From contig CAZJUG010000011.1 in assembly GCA_964549155.1 (NCBI GenBank), positions 1 to 23,156 on the forward strand: DNA of 23,156 nt. Direction: 5' to 3'. This document shows, piece after piece, positions 7,724 through 14,375 of this stretch; the stretch's first letter is position 1; the number at the start of each line of letters is the position of its first letter. Below the pieces are notes generated by a model. It was not told where the DNA came from and did not search any database. It was given only the letters and a program-made list of their open reading frames with translations. The translations under genes were made by a program, and so were the position numbers. Source of the DNA: CAKZRD01 sp964549155. GTDB taxonomy: Archaea; Nanobdellota; Nanobdellia; Pacearchaeales; GW2011-AR1.

Positions 7724-8698
7724 ATGGTTTCAATTGGGAAAAAGGGAGAATTTGGTTTTGTATGGCTTTTTGCAGTTGTCGCTGGAACTGCAATCTTGAT
7801 TTTTGCAATTTATGGAGCAGTCAAATATGGTAAGACCGAAGCGGTTACTCAAGATACCGAGATTGCAAAAGCTCTTTCTGTCGTGACAGATTCAATGCAA
7901 GCAGGCTTTGCATCGGGGAGGGCTTCTACAATTCGTTTTAAAAAAGACACATTGATTGAGAATTATTGTTTTGAAGGAAATTTCGGTACTAATGAAATTT
8001 CAGTTATGACTCAAGAAAGGCCAAATGAGGATTTTGAATCTTTTGGGACTCCGATCGAAGTTAAAAATAAATATCTCTTTGTTTCTGATGTGCCTGGAAA
8101 AGATTTTTTCATTTTTTCTGTTCCAATTGAATTTTCTTTTAAAATTGCAGATGCGATAATAATAGATTCTCAGGAGTATTGTTTTCTAGGATTGGAAGAG
8201 GGAGAGAATATAGAAAGGACATTAAGCATTCTTGGAAAAAAAGCTAAATTTGGTTTGGAAAATTGCACTGATGATTCTATTAGGGTATGTTTTGGAGGTT
8301 TTGGAGAATGTGATATTATTGTTCATCCTGAATGTAATAATCCTTCCGTATGCGATAGTGAATATGATGTTGGAATGGTTGAGAGAGATGGATTTTCTGT
8401 AGGATATGTAGGAAATCTTCTTTATCCTGCAATATTCTCTGAGAAGGAGTCTTATTTGTGCAATGTTAAGAGATTGATGTATAGGCAATCTGTCTTGGCT
8501 GGTATTTATTCTCAAAAAATAAATCTTATGAGTTCTAGGAATTGTAATGTTGATTTAATAAATGAAATAAGTTCCCTTGAAGAAAAAAGTTTTAGTTTAA
8601 GTAATAACCTTGATGATTATGAATTAGGTACTCTTTATTTTGAATCTGTATACTTAAAAGACAAAGAAAGGAGGGGTCAATGTTCTTTATGGTCTTAA
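7724..8698 (+). CDS. Pilin-like membrane protein (GKKGEFGF type)
   Basis: 324 aa. The N-terminus SIGKKG-EFGFVWLFAVVAGTAILIF combines a basic stretch, a glycine cleavage-like site and one hydrophobic helix. The large outer part (about 35-324) has several cysteines, including a closely spaced group (about residues 180-210: NCTD, VCFGGFGEC, ECNNPSVC). The previous gene ends 18 bp upstream and the following gene overlaps by 19 bp, so it belongs to the same operon. I do not recognise a family beyond DPANN-type hypothetical membrane proteins. It is likely a partner of its neighbours in a surface structure. Confidence 0.65.
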   Translation: MVSIGKKGEFGFVWLFAVVAGTAILIFAIYGAVKYGKTEAVTQDTEIAKALSVVTDSMQAGFASGRASTIRFKKDTLIENYCFEGNFGTNEISVMTQERPNEDFESFGTPIEVKNKYLFVSDVPGKDFFIFSVPIEFSFKIADAIIIDSQEYCFLGLEEGENIERTLSILGKKAKFGLENCTDDSIRVCFGGFGECDIIVHPECNNPSVCDSEYDVGMVERDGFSVGYVGNLLYPAIFSEKESYLCNVKRLMYRQSVLAGIYSQKINLMSSRNCNVDLINEISSLEEKSFSLSNNLDDYELGTLYFESVYLKDKERRGQCSLWS

Positions 8699-9207
8699 TT
8701 AAAAAGGCACAATTTAAAATTCAGCAGATGGCTTTTATGCTGGTTGCTATATTTATTTTTTTTACCTTGGTTGGATTATTTATTCTACAAATGAATCTGG
8801 GAGGACTTAGATATTCGGCTGAACAGTTGGAGAGAGAACAGGTTTTGAGTGCTTTGTTATCGTGGTCTGAACTTCCTGAGTTAAGTTGTTCAGATGGGAG
8901 CAGTGGTTGTATAGATGAGGACAAAATTGTTGTTCTCTCTTCTGAAGATTTCAATAGACTTTATTCTTCTTTTTGGCCAGTCGCTTCAATAAGAGTTTAT
9001 ATGGTAAATGCAAATTTCTCTAATGGAGAAATAGAATGTCCTGGACAAGGATGTAATTATTATAATGTTTATGAATCTGGCCAGAGTTCTAGTGAAATGG
9101 TGGCAAGTTATGTTTCGCTTTGTAAAACTGTGAAGACTGAAGGTCCGGTTTTCAAGAGATGTGAGATGGCGACACTTTCTATAGGGATTAAAAGTATTCC
9201 AGAATAA
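8680..9207 (+). CDS. Pilin-like membrane protein (KKAQFKIQQMAFML type)
   Basis: 175 aa. The start at 8680 is favoured by GGAGGGGT (8670-8677) a few bases upstream; it overlaps the preceding gene by 19 bp. The N-terminus reads IKKA-QFKIQQMAFMLVAIFIF, then a hydrophobic helix to about residue 40. This is another basic-plus-(G/A) class III-like signal with an unusually conserved-looking QMAFML segment. The outer part contains paired cysteines (ELSCSDGSSGC, ECPGQGC, SLCK, KRC). It is the last gene of the operon; its TAA directly abuts the stop of the opposing gene at 9208, leaving no spacer. Confidence 0.68.
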   Translation: MFFMVLIKKAQFKIQQMAFMLVAIFIFFTLVGLFILQMNLGGLRYSAEQLEREQVLSALLSWSELPELSCSDGSSGCIDEDKIVVLSSEDFNRLYSSFWPVASIRVYMVNANFSNGEIECPGQGCNYYNVYESGQSSSEMVASYVSLCKTVKTEGPVFKRCEMATLSIGIKSIPE

Positions 9208-9513
9208 TTATCTTTCTTTTGTTCTGTTTGTATCTATGATTGTGTTTCCTATAGTTCTAACCGCATCTTTTCCTACTCCCCAAACATTAAATATAGTTTC
9301 TCCAACCCATCCAAAATAGACCCCCAATGAGTTAATAATCGCTCCTGGAGAGTCAAGTTTCATCTTTCCTGATTGAATCATAGAGGTCATTGAAAAAGCT
9401 ATAAAGACTATAAGGATTATGAATAGTGCCAATGTCCAATTTTCTTTAACACCCTTAAATTTCTGGAAGACCAGAATAAGGAATATTATGACTGCTCCAA
9501 TTATCCACCACAT
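9208..9513 (-). CDS. Small two-helix membrane protein
   Basis: From ATG 9511-9513 the protein is 101 aa. An upstream ATG at 9609 exists in frame, but it would run through the divergent promoter and add 32 unrelated residues, so the shorter start is preferred. Two hydrophobic helices (WWIIGAVIIFLILVF, about residues 2-16, and LALFIILIVFIAFSM, about 25-41) are followed by a polar C-terminus with GVYFGWVGETIFNVWG and a basic tail. I know no function for it. It is transcribed divergently from the phosphoglycerate-mutase-like gene through a shared palindromic promoter (9534-9553). Confidence 0.6.
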   Translation of the reverse strand: MWWIIGAVIIFLILVFQKFKGVKENWTLALFIILIVFIAFSMTSMIQSGKMKLDSPGAIINSLGVYFGWVGETIFNVWGVGKDAVRTIGNTIIDTNRTKER

Positions 9514-9533
9514 GAATTTATTAGTTATTTGAA

Positions 9534-9553
9534 CTATAAAAAGCTTTTTATAG
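9534..9553. promoter_or_regulatory. Palindromic divergent TATA promoter
   Basis: CTATAAAAAGCTTTTTATAG is a perfect 20-bp palindrome. Exactly 20 bp separate each edge from the ATG on either side (9513 on the minus strand and 9574 on the plus strand), so each half can act as the TATA box for one leaderless gene. Confidence 0.65.
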
Positions 9554-9573
9554 CATGTTTGTTCTGTATATTC

Positions 9574-10155
9574 ATGGGAAAAGAGTTGAAGATTTATGTT
9601 TTTAGACATGGGCAGACAGAATATAATCGAGATAGTAAATTTACTGGTTTTGTGAACTCTAAGATTACTAAGACTGGTTTAGAAGATGCGAAGATTGTTG
9701 CCTTAAGATTGAAGGATAAAAAATTTCAGGTTGCTTTTCATACTTCTCTTTCTAGGAGTAAAGATACTCTCAAGGAGGTTTTAAAATTTCATCCAGAGTG
9801 TGAGGAGTTAATTGAGGCAAATCACATGATTGAGAGAAACTATGGGGAATTAAATTCCCAAACCCATCTTCAAGTAGTAAGGAATTTCGGTGTTAAAAAG
9901 TATGATGAGTGGCATAGAAGTTGGAATGTTCGGCCTCCGAAGGGAGAGAGTTTTGCCGATGTTGAGAAGAGAGTTAAGATTTTTATTAAAGATTTGAAGG
10001 AATTTATGAAGAAAGAGAAAGTGAATGTTGCGATTTCTGCTCACGGAAATTCTATAAGGTTATTTAGAAAAATAATGGAAGGTCTTTCTATTAAGGAAAC
10101 TTGTGAATTGTATGTTCCTTATGATAAGGTTTTCGAGTATGGGTTGAAGGTTTAG
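9574..10155 (+). CDS. gpmA: Phosphoglycerate mutase (histidine phosphatase superfamily, GpmA-like)
   Basis: I start at ATG 9574 (193 aa). It lies 20 bp from the TATA palindrome and gives the family N-terminus (KELKIYVFRHGQTEYN); the in-frame ATG at 9529 would lie upstream of the promoter. Catalytic features are present: R11-H12-G13, the second-arginine segment SLSRSKDTL, ERNYGEL with the acid, RPPKGESF, and SAHGNSIR with the second histidine. The FTGFVNSKITKTGLEDA stretch resembles cofactor-dependent phosphoglycerate mutases, which interconvert 3- and 2-phosphoglycerate. At 193 aa it is shorter than bacterial GpmA (about 230-250). Another phosphatase of the same fold is the main alternative. 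PEP synthase in the same window fits a gluconeogenic role. Confidence 0.75.
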   Translation: MGKELKIYVFRHGQTEYNRDSKFTGFVNSKITKTGLEDAKIVALRLKDKKFQVAFHTSLSRSKDTLKEVLKFHPECEELIEANHMIERNYGELNSQTHLQVVRNFGVKKYDEWHRSWNVRPPKGESFADVEKRVKIFIKDLKEFMKKEKVNVAISAHGNSIRLFRKIMEGLSIKETCELYVPYDKVFEYGLKV

Positions 10156-10167
10156 GGAATATAAATC

Positions 10168-10175
10168 TTTAAAAA
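10168..10175 (+). promoter_or_regulatory. TATA box for the second surface operon
   Basis: TTTAAAAA ends 21 bp before the ATG at 10197, the same spacing as the promoter of its paralogue at 332. A leaderless transcript is expected. Confidence 0.55.
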
Positions 10176-10196
10176 GCTTATTTACATAGGGAAAAC

Positions 10197-10961
10197 ATGG
10201 AAGTGAATAATAAAAGAGGACAATTGGCTTTGTTTATTATAGTTGGAGTGATTATCGTTGGGGGAATTGTGGGGTATTTTGCTATTTCTCAGAGGAGTTT
10301 GGATTCTTCGAGTTCTGCTGTGAAAAAGTTTCCTGAATTTAATTCGGTTGTCGGGGACTGTTTGGAGGGAGCAATTCTTGATGGAATTTATTTTAATTCT
10401 TTGCAGGGAGGATATTATGATGTGCCGGAACCTAAGAAGAGTTATGAGGAAATCTTAGATGTTCCATTTTTTTGGGTTTCTGGGCAGGAAAAAGTTCCTA
10501 AATTGAATGTGTGGGAAGATGAATTAGAGAAAAGTATAAAAAAAGATTTGTCCTCTTGTATGCTTGATTCTGATTCTCTGTTAGAAAGAGGGTATAATCT
10601 CTCTATCGGGGGGGTGAAGTCTGTCAATGTGGACTTATCTGGCGAAATTGTCAAAGTTAGTGTCGATTGGCCGATAACAATCTTCCAAGGAGATAATGTA
10701 CAACTACTTTCTAAATTTCAAAAGAGTGTTGATTTTAATCTGGAAGAAAAGCATGATAATTTAGTTGAATTTATGGAAATGCAAAAGGAATATCCTAATG
10801 AAATTCTTTTGACTAGAATGGCTAATTTTAGTGCTGACCGGGGTTTTGTGATTGAAGGACAAGTGATAGATGAGACTCTTGAAGTTCTTTATGCTTTTGT
10901 TTATGAAAATGAAAAATTAAATGATAGAACATATACTTTTATGTTTGGAGCGAGGTATTAA
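10197..10961 (+). CDS. Pilin-like membrane-anchored protein (KRGQ type), paralogue of 332-1090
   Basis: 254 aa. N-terminus MEVNNKRGQLALFIIVGVII: a basic stretch, KRGQ and one membrane helix to about residue 28, a class III-like signal. The outer domain aligns with the 252-aa protein at 332 along its length: GDCLEG/ESCISS, LEKSIKKDLSSC/LESVLKKEFQGC, LLERGYNL/LITRGYDV, VDWPITIFQGD/IDAPMTISSGE. Both keep the two cysteines. It leads a two-gene operon; the next gene starts one base after its stop. Both copies are followed by a large secreted protein, so the pair layout seems conserved. The function is unknown; a structural role at the cell surface is inferred. Confidence 0.7.
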   Translation: MEVNNKRGQLALFIIVGVIIVGGIVGYFAISQRSLDSSSSAVKKFPEFNSVVGDCLEGAILDGIYFNSLQGGYYDVPEPKKSYEEILDVPFFWVSGQEKVPKLNVWEDELEKSIKKDLSSCMLDSDSLLERGYNLSIGGVKSVNVDLSGEIVKVSVDWPITIFQGDNVQLLSKFQKSVDFNLEEKHDNLVEFMEMQKEYPNEILLTRMANFSADRGFVIEGQVIDETLEVLYAFVYENEKLNDRTYTFMFGARY

Positions 10962-12950
10962 ATGAGAAAATTAATTTCTATTTTATTTGTATTTTTTCTT
11001 TTAGGAGGGTTTAGTTTTGTTGTTTCTGGGGAGGATAGCGACCCTGTAGTAGATGCTCAAGCAGATTATCTTGCTAATGGGAAGGCAAATTCTCCGTCTA
11101 CACTTTCTGAAAGCCAATTAGCCAGTGTTTTGGAAAAATGCAAGAATCAAGGATATGAAAGCGTTTGTGACAACATGCATGGGGATGATTTTTTGAGAGC
11201 TATTCGGACAGATGGAGGAAAAGATTTGTTAAAACCGGAGAATAGTCAAGTTTGGGCAAGACTTGAGAAAGAGATGTCTAATGGAGGAAATTGGATGAAT
11301 CAGGAACAAAATCGACCTGTTTTTAAAAAATTTCTGGAGGGAAAAGGCCTTTCAGTTCCTAGTGGATTTGAAGGGAAAGATTCTAAAATAAATTTGTTGA
11401 GTTATGATTCTGAGACTGGAAGAGCAGTCCTAACAACTGGAGGTACATTGGGGGTGGGAGCAGATCGTACAACAATAAATATTAATGAAGTAAAAGCTTT
11501 TGGAGATGTCTCTTTGATGGAAAATGGAGGAGTTAAGTGGAAAACATTTAATTTAGGTCATGGGGAATTTAACTTTGATCTTACGAAAGGGAATAAAAGA
11601 ATTAGTCTTGTTCAACCAAAGACCTCTCTGAATAATGAGCAAGAAATAGATTTTTCTGGATTTAATGATGTGGGTGTTAAGCTAGATGTTACAAATGTTG
11701 AGGGAAAAGGAGTTTTCAGGACTAAGGCAGGACTCGCAGTAGATACTAGGGTGACTATATCTAGTGATGGAACTAATCCTATTATTTCTGTGAAGGGAGA
11801 TGATGAGATGGAGATGCGAAATTTAGATCAAAGCACTATTGCGAAGGTGAAAAATTGTGGAGTGGTTTCTAGAGTTGGTGAGCTTCCTGCTTCAGGTAGT
11901 ATGCCTTCAGAAGGTAAAAAATTTACATTTAAGACGTTAGATGGTAATACAGACTCTCTTCCGGAGGTTAGGGTTTTTGATTTTACGAAAGAGGGTGCAA
12001 GGTGGAATCCTTTAGGGAATAACCCTGATTTAGTAGGTGTTGTTAAATATGGAGGTGAATGGGATTTATATACTACTTTAAATGCAGATGTTTCGACTTC
12101 AGACAAACCTGCTGTTTTTATCGGTTCTTTTGAAGATAATAAAAAAAGATGGTATAATGTTGATTGGGGTGAGGAAGACGGAAGAACGATTAGTGTTGTT
12201 AATCCTTCAAATAAGGATTTTGTTGTTTCAGGAATAGCAAGAGAGAGTCATGTTCGATCAAGATACGATGTTTTAAAAGAGGCTGGGGGAAGAGTGGTTG
12301 CAACAACTCAAGATGGCCTCGGTCTTGTTTTTAGAGATCCTAATCACTTAAAATCTGGGGAGGTTGCTTTAGATGTTGGAAAAGTTGATGCAACAGGAAA
12401 ATTTGTAAGGGACCCAAAAATTATTGGAACTTGGAGAGGAGTAGCAGAATCAGTGGGGGATGATGATCTTTCTAGTTCTGTTGTATTTAAGGATGAATGG
12501 AATAGGCCAACAGTATTTGCAGGAATTGGGCAATGGTGGAGAGAAGAACAAACAGGTTTTTGGAAACATGATCAGGTAGTTTTAACACTAAATACTGGTT
12601 CAGATAGTACTCCAATTCAAGATTCTTGGAAAGCTACATCTATTAATACAGAAATGAATCCTTCCGGTGCTGTGGATACTACGGTAGATACTAAGCGAAC
12701 AAGTGCAATAACTAGCGCTACACAGGCTACTCTAGTCTCTAATATTGGTCGAGATATGGGAAGATTGACTAAAATTTCTGGGGGTTCTAAGTATGCTGCT
12801 TCTTCTTCTTCTTCTGATTTGAATTTTGAATCTATTCTTGCAAACATTGAACAGCTAGGAAAGATCTTTGGCTCTGATGCTGCTAAGAAAGAATGTGAGA
12901 AGATTGAGAGTTATGAGTTTAAAGATGGCAAGTGCGTCAAAAAAAAATAG
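10962..12950 (+). CDS. Large secreted protein, beta-rich, unknown function
   Basis: 662 aa with a classic signal peptide (RKLISILFVFFLLGGFSFVV, then SGED). After an N-terminal helical segment with two cysteines (about 50-70: LEKCKNQGYESVC), most of the protein (about 130-600) is rich in short alternating polar/hydrophobic stretches with Gly/Asn/Asp turns, as in beta-sheet or beta-helix surface proteins. A serine run (YAASSSSSDL, about 613) precedes a C-terminal helix and a small Cys-containing tail (KKECEKIESYEFKDGKCVKK). No catalytic motif was recognised. It starts directly after the pilin-like gene (stop and start adjoin) and is its likely partner. It is much poorer in cysteine than the secreted protein at 1087. 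Confidence 0.7.
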   Translation: MRKLISILFVFFLLGGFSFVVSGEDSDPVVDAQADYLANGKANSPSTLSESQLASVLEKCKNQGYESVCDNMHGDDFLRAIRTDGGKDLLKPENSQVWARLEKEMSNGGNWMNQEQNRPVFKKFLEGKGLSVPSGFEGKDSKINLLSYDSETGRAVLTTGGTLGVGADRTTININEVKAFGDVSLMENGGVKWKTFNLGHGEFNFDLTKGNKRISLVQPKTSLNNEQEIDFSGFNDVGVKLDVTNVEGKGVFRTKAGLAVDTRVTISSDGTNPIISVKGDDEMEMRNLDQSTIAKVKNCGVVSRVGELPASGSMPSEGKKFTFKTLDGNTDSLPEVRVFDFTKEGARWNPLGNNPDLVGVVKYGGEWDLYTTLNADVSTSDKPAVFIGSFEDNKKRWYNVDWGEEDGRTISVVNPSNKDFVVSGIARESHVRSRYDVLKEAGGRVVATTQDGLGLVFRDPNHLKSGEVALDVGKVDATGKFVRDPKIIGTWRGVAESVGDDDLSSSVVFKDEWNRPTVFAGIGQWWREEQTGFWKHDQVVLTLNTGSDSTPIQDSWKATSINTEMNPSGAVDTTVDTKRTSAITSATQATLVSNIGRDMGRLTKISGGSKYAASSSSSDLNFESILANIEQLGKIFGSDAAKKECEKIESYEFKDGKCVKKK

Positions 12951-13043
12951 TTAAGGAATAATCTCAGGACCAAAATATTTCTCATCTGGGCAAACTTGAA
13001 ATTTTTTCCGTGCCCTAGTCACTCCCAAAAATTTCTGGGGATT
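12951..13043 (-). pseudogene. Duplicated, degenerate 3' tail of the radical SAM gene
   Basis: On the minus strand a 30-codon frame ends in ARKKFQVCPDEKYFGPEIIP and a stop. The intact enzyme at 13222 ends in ...RDFEYEKYFGPEIIP. In DNA, 12951-12985 and 13222-13256 differ at only 4 of 35 positions; similarity fades upstream. The frame is closed by two stops (TAATAA) at its upstream side and has no ATG; a GTG at 13020-13022 could give 23 aa. Most simply it is the end of a lost paralogue or a partial duplication. A small peptide sharing the enzyme's tail is a less likely alternative. Confidence 0.65.
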
Positions 13044-13069
13044 TTATTAACTCCTAAAAACTTCTTAGC

Positions 13070-13125
13070 TCGTTGTTCAGAGTAGAATTTAATATTTTGT
13101 TTTTTATTAAATTCAAGAACAACGA
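13070..13125. repeat. Nested inverted repeat (long hairpin)
   Basis: TCGTTGTTC (13070-13078) pairs with GAACAACGA (13117-13125). Inside it GAATTTAATA (13085-13094) pairs perfectly with TATTAAATTC (13105-13114) around a 10-base loop. The two stems are separated by an uneven 6/2-base bulge. It could be a folded RNA or the relic of a small mobile element. Confidence 0.5.
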
Positions 13126-13160
13126 AACTAAAATGGGGAATTGAGATACCAAAATTTTCT

Positions 13161-13195
13161 ACAAAATTGCTGAAGCGAAAGAGGAGCAATTTTGT
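13161..13195. repeat. Perfect 11-bp hairpin
   Basis: ACAAAATTGCT (13161-13171) and AGCAATTTTGT (13185-13195) are exact reverse complements around a 13-base loop. The hairpin lies between the converging ends of the secreted-protein gene and the radical SAM gene. Confidence 0.55.
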
Positions 13196-13211
13196 TTGGG
13201 GGTTTTTTTTG
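13196..13211 (+). terminator. Candidate oligo-T terminator after the 11-bp hairpin
   Basis: The hairpin at 13161-13195 is followed by a G-run and eight Ts (13203-13210). Archaeal transcription ends at oligo-T tracts, so this may stop + strand transcripts from 10197-12950. The G-run between hairpin and T tract is atypical for a bacterial-type terminator. Confidence 0.35.
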
Positions 13212-13221
13212 ACTAAGTTAT

Positions 13222-14325
13222 TTATGGAATAATTTCAGGACCAAAATACTTTTCATACTCGAAGTCTCGGATTGAAACTTTTCTTGTTTTTAGGGCTTTT
13301 TCAATTCTAGGTAATTGAGCTTTTAGCTCATCAATTAGGAATTTGACAGAATCACAAATCATTTCATCACCTTCTCTTGGCCAAAGTTTAGCTTTTCTCC
13401 AATAAAGACATCTTCCTCCGCAAAGAGAGTAATATTCGCATTTAGAACATTCTTCATCACAAGAAAACTTTTTTAGGTTTCTTGGACTTGAATCGAGTGT
13501 TCCTGCCTTAAAATCTTCGATGGAATTCATTATTGGACAAGCGACTATTTTTCCGTCGAGAGTTATTGCATATCCTGAATGACCTGCTCCGCAACGAATT
13601 TTTGTAGGTTGTTTTTTCAACAAACTTTCCACAATTCCTAAGAAAGGATAAAATTTCAAAACTTTTCCTTTTTCTATTTTGGTAATCCAGTAGTTTATCA
13701 AGTTGCCTATCTGGCTATTATACTCTTCAAAGAACATCTTCATTTTTTTCTTGCTATAATCAAATTTATAGAATCCACAGTCAATTTGCCAATGGATTGA
13801 TTGAAAGCCTTTTTTATGTAAGAATATTGCTTGTTCAGCTACATCTGGAAATTCTTGGTCTATTGTCATCCTCGCAATTATTTCTCCGTTATAACCTTGT
13901 TTTCTAGCATTTTCTATGTTTTTCATAACTAACTCAAATGTGTCTTTTCCCCTGTTAAGATTAGTTCTTTCTTTTGTTCCGTCTAGAGAAATAAGGATTT
14001 TGTCTATTTTTTTTAGATATTTAATTGGAAGTTCGTTTAATAACTTTCCATTAGTCTGCATTCTGAATGGAACATCTATGTTGTCTATTATTTTTTTTAT
14101 TAGGTCAATTCTTAACAGAGGTTCTCCCCCATAAAATATCAAAACTGCATTTGGGTCGCTTAGAATAAAATCTTTTAATTTTTCTATATCAATTTCGGGA
14201 TTTCCCTCTGGAAAGCAAAATTTAAACTTTTTATCTAAGCCGTTATCAAACTCCTTGAAACTCTTTTTATAGCAGTATCTGCATTGAGAGTTACATTCTT
14301 CGGTTAATATTAGGTGGTAATGCAT
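13222..14325 (-). CDS. Radical SAM/SPASM enzyme, putative peptide-modifying (AF0577-like)
   Basis: 367 aa. The radical SAM cluster motif is C11-NSQ-C15-RY-C18, followed by GGEP at 66-69 (SAM binding). A C-terminal SPASM-type cysteine region runs from about 240 to 335 (CGAGHSGYAITLDGKIVACP, then CDEECSKCEYYSLCGGRC), for extra Fe-S clusters. The order of domains and the YFGPEIIP tail fit the archaeal AF0577-type family, thought to modify peptides or proteins; I place it there from memory, with moderate confidence. No obvious precursor peptide gene adjoins it, apart from the degenerate tail copy at 12951-13043. It shares a single palindromic TATA box with the divergent methylase gene. Confidence 0.82.
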   Translation of the reverse strand: MHYHLILTEECNSQCRYCYKKSFKEFDNGLDKKFKFCFPEGNPEIDIEKLKDFILSDPNAVLIFYGGEPLLRIDLIKKIIDNIDVPFRMQTNGKLLNELPIKYLKKIDKILISLDGTKERTNLNRGKDTFELVMKNIENARKQGYNGEIIARMTIDQEFPDVAEQAIFLHKKGFQSIHWQIDCGFYKFDYSKKKMKMFFEEYNSQIGNLINYWITKIEKGKVLKFYPFLGIVESLLKKQPTKIRCGAGHSGYAITLDGKIVACPIMNSIEDFKAGTLDSSPRNLKKFSCDEECSKCEYYSLCGGRCLYWRKAKLWPREGDEMICDSVKFLIDELKAQLPRIEKALKTRKVSIRDFEYEKYFGPEIIP

Positions 14326-14346
14326 GAGAATTGGAGATTATATAGA

Positions 14347-14354
14347 TTTATAAA
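14347..14354. promoter_or_regulatory. Single palindromic TATA box shared by divergent genes
   Basis: TTTATAAA is its own reverse complement. Exactly 21 bp separate it from the minus-strand ATG (14325) and 21 bp from the plus-strand ATG (14376). One box seems to serve both leaderless genes. Confidence 0.65.
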
Positions 14355-14375
14355 ATCATCTGATTTGTCCTATTT

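Larger units (their letters stand above)
13019..13198 (-). other. Startless open frame, possible decayed gene fragment
   Basis: The minus strand is open for about 60 codons, reading through segments such as NFVENFGISIPHFSFVVLEF and SEQRAKKFLGVNKIPRNFWE before a TGA at 13019-13021. No ATG was found in this frame. Just downstream, in another frame, QKFLGVTRARKKF repeats the AKKFLGVNK segment, as if a frameshift or short duplication broke a gene. The peptide looks plausible but I cannot assign it to a family, and AT-rich DNA can give such frames by chance. Confidence 0.25.

Noticed and set aside
9529..9573. N-terminal extension of the phosphoglycerate-mutase-like protein to ATG 9529
   Set aside because: That ATG lies before the promoter palindrome, and the extra 15 residues are unlike the family N-terminus, which begins a few residues before RHG.
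9514..9609. N-terminal extension of the small membrane protein to ATG 9609
   Set aside because: It would cross the palindromic promoter and the start of the phosphoglycerate-mutase-like gene. The ATG at 9513 sits at the correct distance from the TATA element and begins directly at a membrane helix.
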